A DNA stretch of 64,000 nt from Brachybacterium epidermidis (lineage in GTDB: Bacteria; Actinomycetota; Actinomycetes; Actinomycetales; Dermabacteraceae). The DNA is taken from positions 124,001 to 188,000 of the forward strand of contig NZ_JADEYR010000002.1 in assembly GCF_015209585.1 (NCBI RefSeq), given 5' to 3'. The number at the start of each line of letters is the position of its first letter. Position 1 is the first letter of the stretch. The notes beneath the pieces were generated by a model. It did no database searches and was not told the origin of the DNA. It worked only from the letters and a program-made list of their open reading frames with translations. The position numbers and the translations under genes were made by a program. Positions 27,553 through 35,422 of this stretch are shown here, one piece after another.

Positions 27553-29296
27553 CAGTGCCTCAAGGATCGCTTCGTCGACGGCCCGCCGGGCCCGCAGGTG
27601 CTCCTCGACGTCGTAGCTGAAGTGCGCGTAGGTGAGGGCGCCGCCCTCGTCCACCAGGGCGGCGGCGCGATCGTGGCCGACCAGCGAGGCCAGCCAGGTC
27701 AGCGCCCGGTGGTCGGCCATCCCCTGCGCGAACACGCGGTGCCGGAGGGATACCCAGGGGGTGCCGTCGGGCCCGGGGTACACGGCGAAGGAGTCGCCCC
27801 CGTAGAAGCCGCCGCCCGCGCAGGTCTCGGTGAACGGGTCGATAGGCTTCAGCGCGAACTGTGCCCACCAGAAGTTGTAGCCCCAGTGCAGGAACCCCGG
27901 GGCGTGGTGGACGAACAGCTGCCGGCCCAGCACCCGGTTGCGCACCGAGGGCAGGGAGATGAAGCGGTTGGCCACCTCGCGGTCCTGCGCCACGCAGTAG
28001 TACACCCACGGGTTGCGACCGGCGTCGAGGAACGGTTCCACATGGTCCGTGGCCACGATCGGGATGTCCACCACCCCCTGCTCGGCGAACTCGAGTGAGC
28101 TGAGCGCGTCCACCACATCGGCTCCCTCGAGCAGGTCGCTCACCTGCTCCTTCGCCGCCCGGTAGTCCTCCAGGCCCTGCACGCTGGGCTCATCGCTGAT
28201 GTGCCGCAGCACGCGGCCCTCCCAGGTGGCGGCCAGATGCTCGCGCAGCGCGGGGATCAGCGCCACCATCAACCGGCGGTACTCGGGGTCGGTGGCGGCC
28301 ACGTGCCAGCCGAAGCGGTCCTCGATCCCGTCGGCGGTGCGGACCTGGATGGCGGGGGTGAAGCGGGCACCCCACTGGGTGAACAGGTGCGCCACCTCGA
28401 TCGACACCATGCCCACCTCGCGGCAGATCCTGAGCCAGCGGTCCAGTTCGGTGAAGTCGAAGCGGTATTCACCGCTCTCCTCGCTGATGCCCACCAGTTG
28501 CACGGTGGGGCGCTTGTGGCCCTCGGCGGTGTCCAGCGGAGGCGTCCAGGTGGGGGTGAGCACGGAGTTCACGTCCATCTCGCGGGCTGAGCGCAGGAAC
28601 GCCTCGATCAGCTCCCAGTGCCGCTCGGAGAACACCTCGACGTCGTAGTAGGAGGACAGGGAGTCGGCGTGGAACCAGTGGGTGTTGACGATCTCCAGCG
28701 GCGGCAGCTGATGGGGATGGATCTGCAGGCGGAGGGTGTGCTCCTCCCAGGGCCCGTCACTGCCGGCGGGCCGCAGCCGCATCAGCAGCTCGTGCTCCCC
28801 GGCCAGCAGGGCGTCCTCCACCAGCACGTCGATCCACAGCGCCTCCCAGCACCCGGGGGTGAGGGGGGCGAGCACGACGGTGCGGTCGCCGGCATCGGTG
28901 TCGGGACCGCCCGCGCCGGCCTCCCCGGTGAGCGGCTCCAGCACGTCGGGGTACTCGCCTGGCTCGGTGACCAGGTAGTGCTCATCGGGGTCCTCGGGGG
29001 CGGGGGTCGAGACCGGCACGCGCCGCACCGCTCAGGGTCGTGTGTGCCGCGAGGTCTCCCAGCAGCTCCACCTCGACCGCCGCCGTCATGCCCGCGCTGC
29101 GAGGGGCCGGGCGCTCGCCGGCCCCGTCCGCGAGCGCGTCGGCGCAGCCCTCCCCGGCCTCGAGCCTCACCGCGATCTGCACGGACAGTCGCTCCCCGAG
29201 GAAGCCGGAGGCGTGCACACCTCCGATCAATGAGGCCGGGCGGGGTTCCGCCCTGCCCATCAGCTTCTCGAGGCTGTCCATCAGAACGGTCTGCAC
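27544..29296 (-). CDS. DUF4091 (glycoside-hydrolase-like) protein, +1 frameshift near 29028
   Basis: Family of uncharacterised TIM-barrel proteins resembling glycoside hydrolases. The main part (29028-27544) has the family landmarks THWFHADSLSSYYDVEVF, TPTWTPPLDTAEG, HLFTQWGARFTPAI, HISDEPSVQGL, WVYYCVAQDREVANRFISL and FLHWGYNFWW. The matching N-terminus (VQTVLMDSLEKL through LLGDLAAHTTLS) lies just upstream in another frame. Removing one G at 29028-29029 joins them as TTLSVRRVPVSTP and gives about 583 residues, normal for the family. The GTG at 29296 has AGGAG 8 nt upstream. No signal peptide is seen. The substrate is unknown. Confidence 0.85.
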
Positions 29297-29393
29297 GGTG
29301 CTCACTCCTGCGGCGGGGGCGGGGGCGACGACGTCGGCCCTCCATCCTCTCATCGGACGTCTGCTCGGGCATGCCGACCGACAGGAAAAACCG

Positions 29394-29422
29394 TTGCGCA
29401 CGTTCCCCGACGGTCCTACGGT
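29394..29422 (+). promoter_or_regulatory. Strong housekeeping-type promoter
   Basis: TTGCGC (29394-29399) and TACGGT (29417-29422) are separated by 17 bp. Transcription would start near 29429, only a few bases before the ribosome binding site of the 12-codon ORF. Confidence 0.6.
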
Positions 29423-29434
29423 GATCCCACACCG

Positions 29435-29448
29435 AAAGGAGGTGATCC
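29435..29448 (+). promoter_or_regulatory. Unusually long Shine-Dalgarno, 14 nt complementary to the 16S 3' end
   Basis: AAAGGAGGTGATCC is a perfect complement of the canonical bacterial 16S rRNA tail GGATCACCTCCTTT. Most ribosome binding sites in this window match only 4-6 nt. The core AGGAGG lies 11 nt before the ATG at 29454. Confidence 0.7.
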
Positions 29449-29453
29449 GAGGA

Positions 29454-29492
29454 ATGATTTCCCATCGGACATGTGAGGTGGCTCGCCGCTGA
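29454..29492 (+). CDS. 12-residue ORF behind a perfect Shine-Dalgarno (leader peptide candidate)
   Basis: The ORF reads MISHRTCEVARR. It is expected to be efficiently translated given the promoter and 14-nt ribosome binding site. It contains one Cys and four basic residues, and is followed by 228 bp with several RNA stems before the EspG-like gene. It may be a regulatory leader peptide; a stand-alone small protein cannot be excluded. Confidence 0.45.
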   Translation: MISHRTCEVARR

Positions 29493-29572
29493 GGCGACCA
29501 TCGGCCCGAACCGTCGGATCGCTCCGGCGGCTCATCGGATCGACGGACCGCAGCGAATCCACTCGAGCTGCC

Positions 29573-29631
29573 CGGACCCGCAGGGGTCGGACTCGTCCCC
29601 CGACCGGCGCCCAGCGCGACCTGCGGGTCTG
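29573..29631 (+). ncRNA. Candidate structured leader: compact three-way junction RNA
   Basis: A closing stem of ten perfect pairs, GACCCGCAGG (29575-29584) with CCTGCGGGTC (29620-29629), is extended by a G-U and a C-G pair. Within it stack a hairpin GGTCGG/CCGACC (29585-29590 with 29600-29605) and a hairpin GCGC-CCA-GCGC (29607-29617), leaving three unpaired junction bases. A separate stem CCGTCG/CGACGG (29511-29516 with 29541-29546) precedes it. The fold is by eye. High GC makes chance stems likely, so this is a candidate only. Confidence 0.4.
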
Positions 29632-29720
29632 CCCATGCCCGGATACGCCGAGTGCACCGACCCGGCCGGCCGATCCTGCGCAGCACAGGGCCTGGGCGGT
29701 GACCATGGGGAGGAGTACCC

Positions 29721-30581
29721 ATGGACGGCGACCCAGGTCGCACGTACCGTGCCCTCATGGGCGCCACCAGCACACTCGACCACTCCCCGCGACTGACCGA
29801 GCTGCCGGGCGCCTCGCGTCTGCTGCGGATCGACGAGTCCACCTTCGCCTGGGTGATCGCACAGGTGCGGGACGGGAGTGCCCCGAGCTCGGAGACCGCG
29901 GCCGCCCAGGCCCATCAGGCCGGCCTGCTGCAATCCGCGGACCCCGTCGAGGTGGAACCCCATTGGGACGCCCTCCTGCGCCGCGCCATCACCTCCCCCG
30001 TGCGCATCGACATGGTGAGCGTGGACGGCGCGCGGGCGTGGGCCACCACCGTGCACGTGGCCGGAGAGATCCAGCTGGTGATCGACCAGGTGCGCGAGGT
30101 GACCTCCAGTGACTCCACGGTGTCCCTCGGTGCCCGCAGCTCGGCGCTCACCCTGGCCGTGGGCCGCATCGAGCACTTCTCCGACCTGATCACCGCGCTG
30201 GTGCCCCAGCGCCCCGCCTTCGGTGCGGATCCGTCCGAATCCCTGACGGCGCCGGAGGCTCCCGGAGCGACGACGGACCCGCCCTCGGTGGACCCGCCAT
30301 CCGTGGCCCAGGTGCAGATCGTGGTTTCCGCGAACCCGGCCACCGGCGAGCCTATGATCCGCGCCCGCTCCTGGTACGCCTTCGGGGCCGACGGAACGGT
30401 GCCCGCGACGCTCCCCGGCACTGGCGAGGCCACTACCGCCGAGCCCGCCCCCGTCGGCGCGCTCACCGAGATCCTCAAGGCCGACCTGATCGCGGCCATC
30501 AACCACGTCACGGCCGACCGGGCGGACAGCGCTGACAACGCTGAGGGTGCCGGGCAGACCACCGAGGGGGATGAGCGATGA
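29721..30581 (+). CDS. EspG-like protein, putative chaperone for the downstream WXG effector
   Basis: A 286-residue acidic protein. Residues about 15-175 form an alpha/beta domain beginning LTELPGASRLLRIDESTFAWV. A Pro-rich linker (about 175-195), a second beta-rich part with VQIVVSANPATGEPMIRARSWYAF and a disordered acidic tail follow. Size, two-part organisation and position before a WXG100-containing secreted protein resemble ESX-associated EspG-type chaperones, but no decisive motif was seen. The ATG follows GGGGAGGAG at 5 nt. The stop overlaps the next start as ATGA, so the two products are made together. Confidence 0.5.
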   Translation: MDGDPGRTYRALMGATSTLDHSPRLTELPGASRLLRIDESTFAWVIAQVRDGSAPSSETAAAQAHQAGLLQSADPVEVEPHWDALLRRAITSPVRIDMVSVDGARAWATTVHVAGEIQLVIDQVREVTSSDSTVSLGARSSALTLAVGRIEHFSDLITALVPQRPAFGADPSESLTAPEAPGATTDPPSVDPPSVAQVQIVVSANPATGEPMIRARSWYAFGADGTVPATLPGTGEATTAEPAPVGALTEILKADLIAAINHVTADRADSADNAEGAGQTTEGDER

Positions 30582-32008
30582 GCTTCCAGGGGATGGACCC
30601 GGACCAGGTGCGCGACCAGGCCGAGGGGCTCCGCACCGCAGCTGAGCGACTGGGGGAGGTGCTGGACCGGCTCGACGCCGCCACCCACGCCGTGGAATGG
30701 CGAGGCCCTGATGCCGATTCGTTCCGCGAGAACTGGCACGTGGTGCGCAGCCAGGGCGAGTCGGTGGTGGTCCCGGGCATTCGGGACCGCTCCGGCGAGC
30801 TGGAGCGTCACGCCGAGGAGCAGGACAAGGCCTCCTCCAACGGGGACTCCGGGGGCGGGTTCTGGGACGGCGTGGTTGACTTCTTCAGCGGTGCGGCGGA
30901 GAAGATCTCCGACTTCGCCTCCGGGGTGGCCGGGGTGGTGGACTGGGTGGCCGATGAGATCGGGGAGCAGATCGCCGGGTGGCCGGATGACCTGCGGGAC
31001 TACCCGGGCATCCTGCTGGGCAACCTGCAGGAGTTGGGCAGGTCCACCACCGGCCTGCTCGGGATGGCCGCCGACGCCGTCATGAATGGGGAGTGGCCGC
31101 GCCTGACCGAGCTCGGGGTGGGCCTGATCGATGCCGGTCTCGACGGCATCAACACCCTGGTGCACGCGACGACCGGCCTGGACCTCAATCTGGCCGACGA
31201 CGGGACCGGTTATGCCGACGCCCCTCAGCAGGTGGAACTGGGCGGGCCGGGTGATCCCGGTTACGTCGATCCGCACTCCCTGGCAGACATCATCAACAAC
31301 ACCAATGCCAGTTACGGTGCACCGGAGGACGGGCAGGTGGGGCTGACCGTGGTGCGCGATGCCCAGGGGAACCCCACCGGGGTGATCGCCAACATCCCGG
31401 GGACGGAGCAGTGGAGCCCGTTCGCCTCGAACAATCCGATGGACCTCTCGGGCAACGCCGCGCAGGCGGGCCCCAACGGGTGGTCCGCGGGCTCGGAGGC
31501 GACGGCCGATGCGATCGCACAGCTCTATTCCGACCTGGACCTCCCCCCGGGCACGCCTCTCATGCTGAACGGTCATTCGCAGGGCGGGATGATCGCCTCG
31601 AGCCTCGCTGGGGACCCGGATTTCTCGAATCAGTTCAACGTCACGAATGTGATGACCTACGGTTCTCCCGTGCAGAACGATCCGGTGAACTCCGGGACGG
31701 ATTATCTGCACATCCAGCACGGGAACGACCTGGTCCCGAAGATAGATGCCGGCGGGCGCGACATCTTCCTCAATCCCCCTGTGGTCTCGCCCAATGTGAC
31801 GACGGTGACGGCGGATTCCCCGGGAGGGATCTTCTCGCCGGGCGACAACCACTCCTCCGGGGAGTACCACACCACCGTCACCGAGCAGCTGGCGCAGAAC
31901 GGCTCGCAGCTGCATCAGTATCAGCACAGCGGATCAGTGGCCGACTTCCTGGTGGGGGACACCGGCTATGCCGATCACTACGTCTCCGACGTGCATCGCA
32001 ACAACTAG
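30578..32008 (+). CDS. WXG100-lipase fusion, putative type VII-secreted effector
   Basis: A 476-residue protein without a Sec signal. Residues 1-90 look like a WXG100 helical hairpin (MDPDQVRDQAEGLRTAAERL, then AVEWRGPDADSFRENW, with WRG as the turn). A middle part (95-220) has amphipathic and hydrophobic helices. The C-terminal half is an alpha/beta-hydrolase of class 3 lipase type, with LMLNGHSQGGMIASSL (Ser about 334), HIQHGNDLVPKI (Asp about 384) and a His about 431 as candidate triad. This layout fits phospholipase-type effectors of ESX/T7SS systems. No immunity gene or ESX core gene is in the window. The TAG stop sits inside a 21-bp tandem repeat. Confidence 0.7.
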   Translation: MSFQGMDPDQVRDQAEGLRTAAERLGEVLDRLDAATHAVEWRGPDADSFRENWHVVRSQGESVVVPGIRDRSGELERHAEEQDKASSNGDSGGGFWDGVVDFFSGAAEKISDFASGVAGVVDWVADEIGEQIAGWPDDLRDYPGILLGNLQELGRSTTGLLGMAADAVMNGEWPRLTELGVGLIDAGLDGINTLVHATTGLDLNLADDGTGYADAPQQVELGGPGDPGYVDPHSLADIINNTNASYGAPEDGQVGLTVVRDAQGNPTGVIANIPGTEQWSPFASNNPMDLSGNAAQAGPNGWSAGSEATADAIAQLYSDLDLPPGTPLMLNGHSQGGMIASSLAGDPDFSNQFNVTNVMTYGSPVQNDPVNSGTDYLHIQHGNDLVPKIDAGGRDIFLNPPVVSPNVTTVTADSPGGIFSPGDNHSSGEYHTTVTEQLAQNGSQLHQYQHSGSVADFLVGDTGYADHYVSDVHRNN

Positions 32009-32069
32009 GCCTGCGTCGCGACAGCTGAGGCCTGGGTCGAGACAGCTGAGGCCTGCCTCGCGCCCTGAC
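32007..32069 (+). repeat. 21-bp tandem repeat, three copies, at the stop codon of the lipase gene
   Basis: AGGCCTG recurs at 32007, 32028 and 32049 within 21-bp units (AGGCCTGNGTCGNGACAGCT type). The period is a multiple of three. Copies two and three carry GAG where copy one carries the stop TAG. Without that change the frame would continue 20 codons to a TGA at 32066. Confidence 0.8.
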
Positions 32070-32093
32070 CCGGCGGTCGCCGGTGGCGCCCTG

Positions 32094-32324
32094 TCGTCCA
32101 CAGCCCTTTCGCGTTAGAGCTCGGGACGCAGGGGGCTGCAGTCCCGGGGTGCTCGAGGCTGTCGAGGTTCCTCCCCATGCCACGGCTTTCCACATGTCTC
32201 TCCACATCTCGCAGGTAGTAGGGGGTATTGAAGTTCCTCCCCAGAACGCACTTGTGCACATATTCGTCCACATTTCTGTCCCCACTCATGTTCGCTTTCA
32301 TGCTCCCCGATACGCTTATCCACA
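32094..32324 (+). other. Array of six DnaA-box-like 9-mers upstream of the HNH gene
   Basis: In one orientation: TCGTCCACA (32094), TTTCCACAT (32187), TCTCCACAT (32199), TTGTGCACA (32252), TCGTCCACA (32264) and a perfect TTATCCACA (32316). The region is visibly richer in A and T than its surroundings. It contains no gene and fills the gap between the lipase and HNH genes. No dnaA, dnaN or rep gene is in the window. Binding by DnaA is inferred from the motif only. Confidence 0.55.
32162..32280 (+). repeat. Two diverged direct repeats, 66 bp apart, each holding two DnaA-like boxes
   Basis: GTTCCTCCCCA occurs at 32167 and 32233. The roughly 45 bases after each copy align with scattered differences, including paired CACAT and CCACAT motifs. 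Repeat spacing of 66 bp makes each copy an iteron-like unit. Confidence 0.65.
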
Positions 32325-32401
32325 GATTCTCGGTGGCCCTTTCGTACGGGCATTCGAAAGAGTAGTCTGGATGTACTGATCGGCTGTGGGGAGGTGGAGG
32401 C

Positions 32402-33973
32402 ATGGGTGGGGAACTGTTCACCCCGGTACGGCGCTGGCCCGTGCGCGCACGCTCACCCCTCACGCAGGAGCGGATCATCGACGAGGTGGACGCTCCGTCG
32501 GGCGACCCGCAAGCCGCTCTGGCCTGCCGCATGCACGAGCGGATGAAGACCCGCACCCGCCTGTACGCCCGGCAGCTGCGCGACATGGCCACGTTCTTCC
32601 ACTACGACCCTGATGCCCAGGGCGCACTGGACGAGGCCGACATCTCCGCGATGAAGATCGCCGTGGGCCTTCGCACCTCATCCTTCCGGGCCGGCGCCAT
32701 GATCCGGGATGCCCACCGCGCCGTCGAGCAGATGCCAGGCACCTTCCACCGCCTGGCCGAGGGGGAACTGCCAGAGGAGTGGCACGTGCACCTGCTGCGC
32801 CTGGTGCGGCCGCTGGACGAGGGCCACGTCCAGCACATCGACGAGCACGTGGCCAGCTGGGACCTCGCCTCGATCTCCCGTGATCAGTTTGTGCGCCACC
32901 TGCGCCGGTTGGTCGCGATGGTCACCGCACTGGATACCCCGAAACCGCCGTCGGCACTGCGCAGCGTGGACCTCCACCTCGCCGATCCCGAGCTGGGCAC
33001 GGCCTCCCTCACCATCACCGGCCCGATCCCGGAGATCATGGCCCTCTCACACCGTCTGGACGTGTGCGCCCATGCCGTGCAGAAGGCGCAGCGTGCCGCC
33101 CTGCAGGACGAGAACGGAGCGGAGATCCCCTTCGACATCGACGGTGACGTGCTCGAGCGGGGCCGCCCACTGTCGCTGGCGGCGATCCGCTACGCGATCC
33201 TCACCCGCTCCGTGCTCGAGACGGGCACCGTGCAGGTGCCGGCCCCACGGTTCAAGCTGTACGTCACGGTCCCGGCGCTGACCCTGCAGGGTCGCTCGGA
33301 GATGCCGGGGATGCTGAACGGCCTGGTGCCCGTCCCCGTCGATCAGGCCCGCGCGCTCGCCGGCGGCGAGTCCACCTGGTTCCGGATCCTCACCGATCCG
33401 GCGACAGGTGCGTACCTGCCCGCCGCGCCCACCACCTACCGGCCCCCGGCGGCTCTTCTCGAACAGCTCCGGTTCCGGCATCCCACCTGCAACGCCCCGG
33501 GCTGCACCAGGCCCACCATCCTCGCCAGCGAGGCCGACCACATCATCGAGTTCAACCACCTCGACCCCAGCGGTGGCGGCCCCACCAGCCTCGAGAACCT
33601 TCACCTGCTGTGCTGGCTGCACCGCAAGTGGAAGACCCTGGGTCGGCTCGACCCCGTGCGCGACGACGCAGATCTCCACAACAGCTGGCCCTCGGGCATG
33701 GACCGCACGCTGTGGACCATCGACGGCAAGATCACCACCACCACGTGGGACGACCGCGACCTGGTCGCCCCGCAGCTCGCCGCCGAGATGAACGAGGAAT
33801 GGCGCGAGCAACAGGGCCGTCATGGACCCCGGAGGCGCCCCCGCGGTGACACCTCCGCAGCGGGGGACGACGATCCCTCCGGGAACAGGCATGCGAACAC
33901 CCCGGGTGCTGCGGGGAACGACCTGACCGGGGCTGACGATCCGATCAGCCAGTACGGCGATCCTCCGTTCTGA
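32402..33973 (+). CDS. DUF222/13E12-type HNH endonuclease protein
   Basis: A 523-residue member of the REP13E12 family, which is multi-copy in many actinobacteria. The DUF222 helical region occupies about residues 40-350. An HNH domain follows (about 365-415) with TCNAPGCTRPTILASEADHI, then NLHLLCWLHRKWKT, giving the usual Cys pairs and His residues for metal binding and catalysis. A disordered Gly/Asp-rich tail ends YGDPPF. GGGGAGGTGG precedes the ATG. Relatives are found near mobile or repeated sequences and in M. tuberculosis some are DNA-damage inducible; no clear LexA box was seen here. The stop is the first unit of a pentanucleotide repeat. Confidence 0.9.
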   Translation: MGGELFTPVRRWPVRARSPLTQERIIDEVDAPSGDPQAALACRMHERMKTRTRLYARQLRDMATFFHYDPDAQGALDEADISAMKIAVGLRTSSFRAGAMIRDAHRAVEQMPGTFHRLAEGELPEEWHVHLLRLVRPLDEGHVQHIDEHVASWDLASISRDQFVRHLRRLVAMVTALDTPKPPSALRSVDLHLADPELGTASLTITGPIPEIMALSHRLDVCAHAVQKAQRAALQDENGAEIPFDIDGDVLERGRPLSLAAIRYAILTRSVLETGTVQVPAPRFKLYVTVPALTLQGRSEMPGMLNGLVPVPVDQARALAGGESTWFRILTDPATGAYLPAAPTTYRPPAALLEQLRFRHPTCNAPGCTRPTILASEADHIIEFNHLDPSGGGPTSLENLHLLCWLHRKWKTLGRLDPVRDDADLHNSWPSGMDRTLWTIDGKITTTTWDDRDLVAPQLAAEMNEEWREQQGRHGPRRRPRGDTSAAGDDDPSGNRHANTPGAAGNDLTGADDPISQYGDPPF

Positions 33974-34015
33974 ACTGAACTGAACTGAACTGAACTGAAC
34001 TGAACTGAGCTGAGC
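33971..34015. repeat. TGAAC pentanucleotide repeat (7 perfect plus 2 variant units)
   Basis: Seven TGAAC units from 33971 are followed by two TGAGC units. The first three bases are the stop codon of the HNH gene. Slippage by one unit would not alter the protein, because the first unit always supplies the stop. Confidence 0.95.
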
Positions 34016-34109
34016 ACGGGCCGTGTCGCCCTGCCGGCCCCGCGTCCCGGTGCCCTGACCCCCTGCCGCCCTGATACGCGATGGCCCGGGCGTCGGGGAC
34101 AATCAGGGG

Positions 34110-34538
34110 ATGGAACCTATGGGACGGAGGATCGCCATGGCAGGACTGCTCGGCACCCTGCTGGCCGCCTGCGGTGTGAACCGCGGGCCCGATGACGCCA
34201 CTGTCACCGCCGCCCTGCAGCAGGCCGTCGAGGGCAGCGAGCACTACGTCGTCGGCAGCATCCGCTACCTGAGCTCCTTCAGCCGAGGCACCGCGATCGA
34301 CGGAGCCCTCACCCTGCGCGCCGCGGACCACGACGAACTGCTCACCGCCTACGACGACGTCCTGCAGCGCCTGTCGGCCGCCTACCGGGAGCTGTCGCCG
34401 AAGGACCCCGCCCAGGTCGCCGTCATCGCGCGTGCGGAGGCCGACCGCGGTCTCTCCGCCGCCGCCGAGGACGTCGTGCCCCCGGCGTCCGCCGGTCACC
34501 CCGACACCGACGACCTCGCCGCCCACTACGGCACCTGA
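34110..34538 (+). CDS. Small putative lipoprotein
   Basis: A 142-residue protein with a short signal and a lipobox (GLLGTLLAACG; Cys about residue 24), so probably attached to the outer face of the membrane. The mature part is helical and acidic with no cysteine. I do not recognise a family. The start could be the ATG at 34110 or at 34119. It precedes an esterase gene that has its own leaderless-type promoter. Confidence 0.65.
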   Translation: MEPMGRRIAMAGLLGTLLAACGVNRGPDDATVTAALQQAVEGSEHYVVGSIRYLSSFSRGTAIDGALTLRAADHDELLTAYDDVLQRLSAAYRELSPKDPAQVAVIARAEADRGLSAAAEDVVPPASAGHPDTDDLAAHYGT

Positions 34539-34555
34539 CCACGACGGCACCTGAG

Positions 34556-34561
34556 TACCCT
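34556..34561 (+). promoter_or_regulatory. -10 element for a leaderless esterase transcript
   Basis: TACCCT lies exactly 6 nt before the ATG at 34568, and no Shine-Dalgarno is present in between. Confidence 0.5.
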
Positions 34562-34567
34562 CGAGGC

Positions 34568-35230
34568 ATGACCAGCACCCCCATGAACCCGCCCGTCGAA
34601 CTGATCGCCCCGGAGATCGACGAGACCGCCGTGGTGCGCATGGGCTCCCGCGATCCCGAGGCCCCCGTCGTGCTGCTGCTGCACGGCCTGGGCAGTCACG
34701 AGCGCGACCTCACCGGACTGGTGCCCTACCTCCCGCCGAGCTTCGCCTACGCATCCCTGCGCGGCATCTACCGCTACGTGCAGGGCTACGCCTGGCTCGA
34801 GTCCGACATCGGCCCCGCCGCGACCGAGAAGATCCAGACCTCCGCCGCTGCCGTCGAGACCTGGATCGCCCAGCAGACCGCCCCCGTGGTCGGCGCCATC
34901 GGCTTCTCCCAGGGCGGCATCCTGGGCCTGCAGCTGCTGCGACGGGACCCGCACGCCCTGGACTGGATCGTGCAGCTCTCCGGCGCCCCCTTCCCTGCGG
35001 CCATGCCCGGTGATGCGGCGCTCGCGGAGGTGAAGCCCCCTGCCCTGTGGGGCCACGGCGGCCTGGACCCCCTGTTCGACGAGGACCGCGAACAGCGGGT
35101 GCGGGAGTACATGCGCGCCCACACCACGCTGGAGGAGGAACGCCGCCCCCATCTGGGCCACGCCGTCGACGAGGTGGAGCTGCGCGCCATCGCCGCCTTC
35201 CTGCAGCGTCGGGCCGACGAGCGCGCCTGA
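34568..35230 (+). CDS. Phospholipase/carboxylesterase family hydrolase
   Basis: An alpha/beta-hydrolase of 220 residues related to bacterial carboxylesterases and acyl-protein thioesterases. The nucleophile elbow is AIGFSQGGILGLQ (Ser about residue 117). The acid is probably in WGHGGLDPLF and the His in HLGHAVDEVE near the end, with LLLHGLGSHERDL forming the oxyanion-hole strand. No signal peptide, so cytoplasmic. It is read from a probable leaderless mRNA. The physiological ester is unknown. Confidence 0.9.
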   Translation: MTSTPMNPPVELIAPEIDETAVVRMGSRDPEAPVVLLLHGLGSHERDLTGLVPYLPPSFAYASLRGIYRYVQGYAWLESDIGPAATEKIQTSAAAVETWIAQQTAPVVGAIGFSQGGILGLQLLRRDPHALDWIVQLSGAPFPAAMPGDAALAEVKPPALWGHGGLDPLFDEDREQRVREYMRAHTTLEEERRPHLGHAVDEVELRAIAAFLQRRADERA

Positions 35231-35365
35231 GGCTTCCTCCCGCGCCTGAGGCTCCCGGCTGCCATCTGCCAGGCGCCGCCGCACGCCGTATCACGGATCA
35301 GCCCACGGTTCCGCGCCGCTGCGAGCGCCGTCCACATCACCGGTGACGGCACAGGGGGCAGCCGG

Positions 35366-35371
35366 TAGTCT
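35366..35371 (+). promoter_or_regulatory. Likely -10 element of the CNNM operon
   Basis: TAGTCT about 50 nt upstream of a 30-codon leader ORF. A small CCGCG/CGCGG stem follows in the presumed 5' UTR. Confidence 0.4.
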
Positions 35372-35422
35372 GCTCTCATTCCGCGCCGAGAGACGCCGCG
35401 GATCGAGGAGAACCAGGAGAAC

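Noticed and set aside
29435-29448. Match to the complement of the 16S rRNA 3' end, suggesting an rRNA fragment
   Set aside because: The match is limited to the anti-Shine-Dalgarno segment and does not continue into 16S sequence on either side; a ribosome binding site explains it.
32094-32324. Chromosomal oriC
   Set aside because: DnaA-box-like motifs are present but dnaA, dnaN and rep genes are absent from the window and the neighbours are accessory genes.
32402-33973. Insertion sequence or intein at the HNH gene
   Set aside because: No terminal inverted repeats, target duplications or transposase motifs were seen; the domain order is that of DUF222-HNH proteins.
35231-35422. M-box Mg2+ riboswitch before the CNNM genes
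   Set aside because: The conserved M-box core sequence elements were not found.
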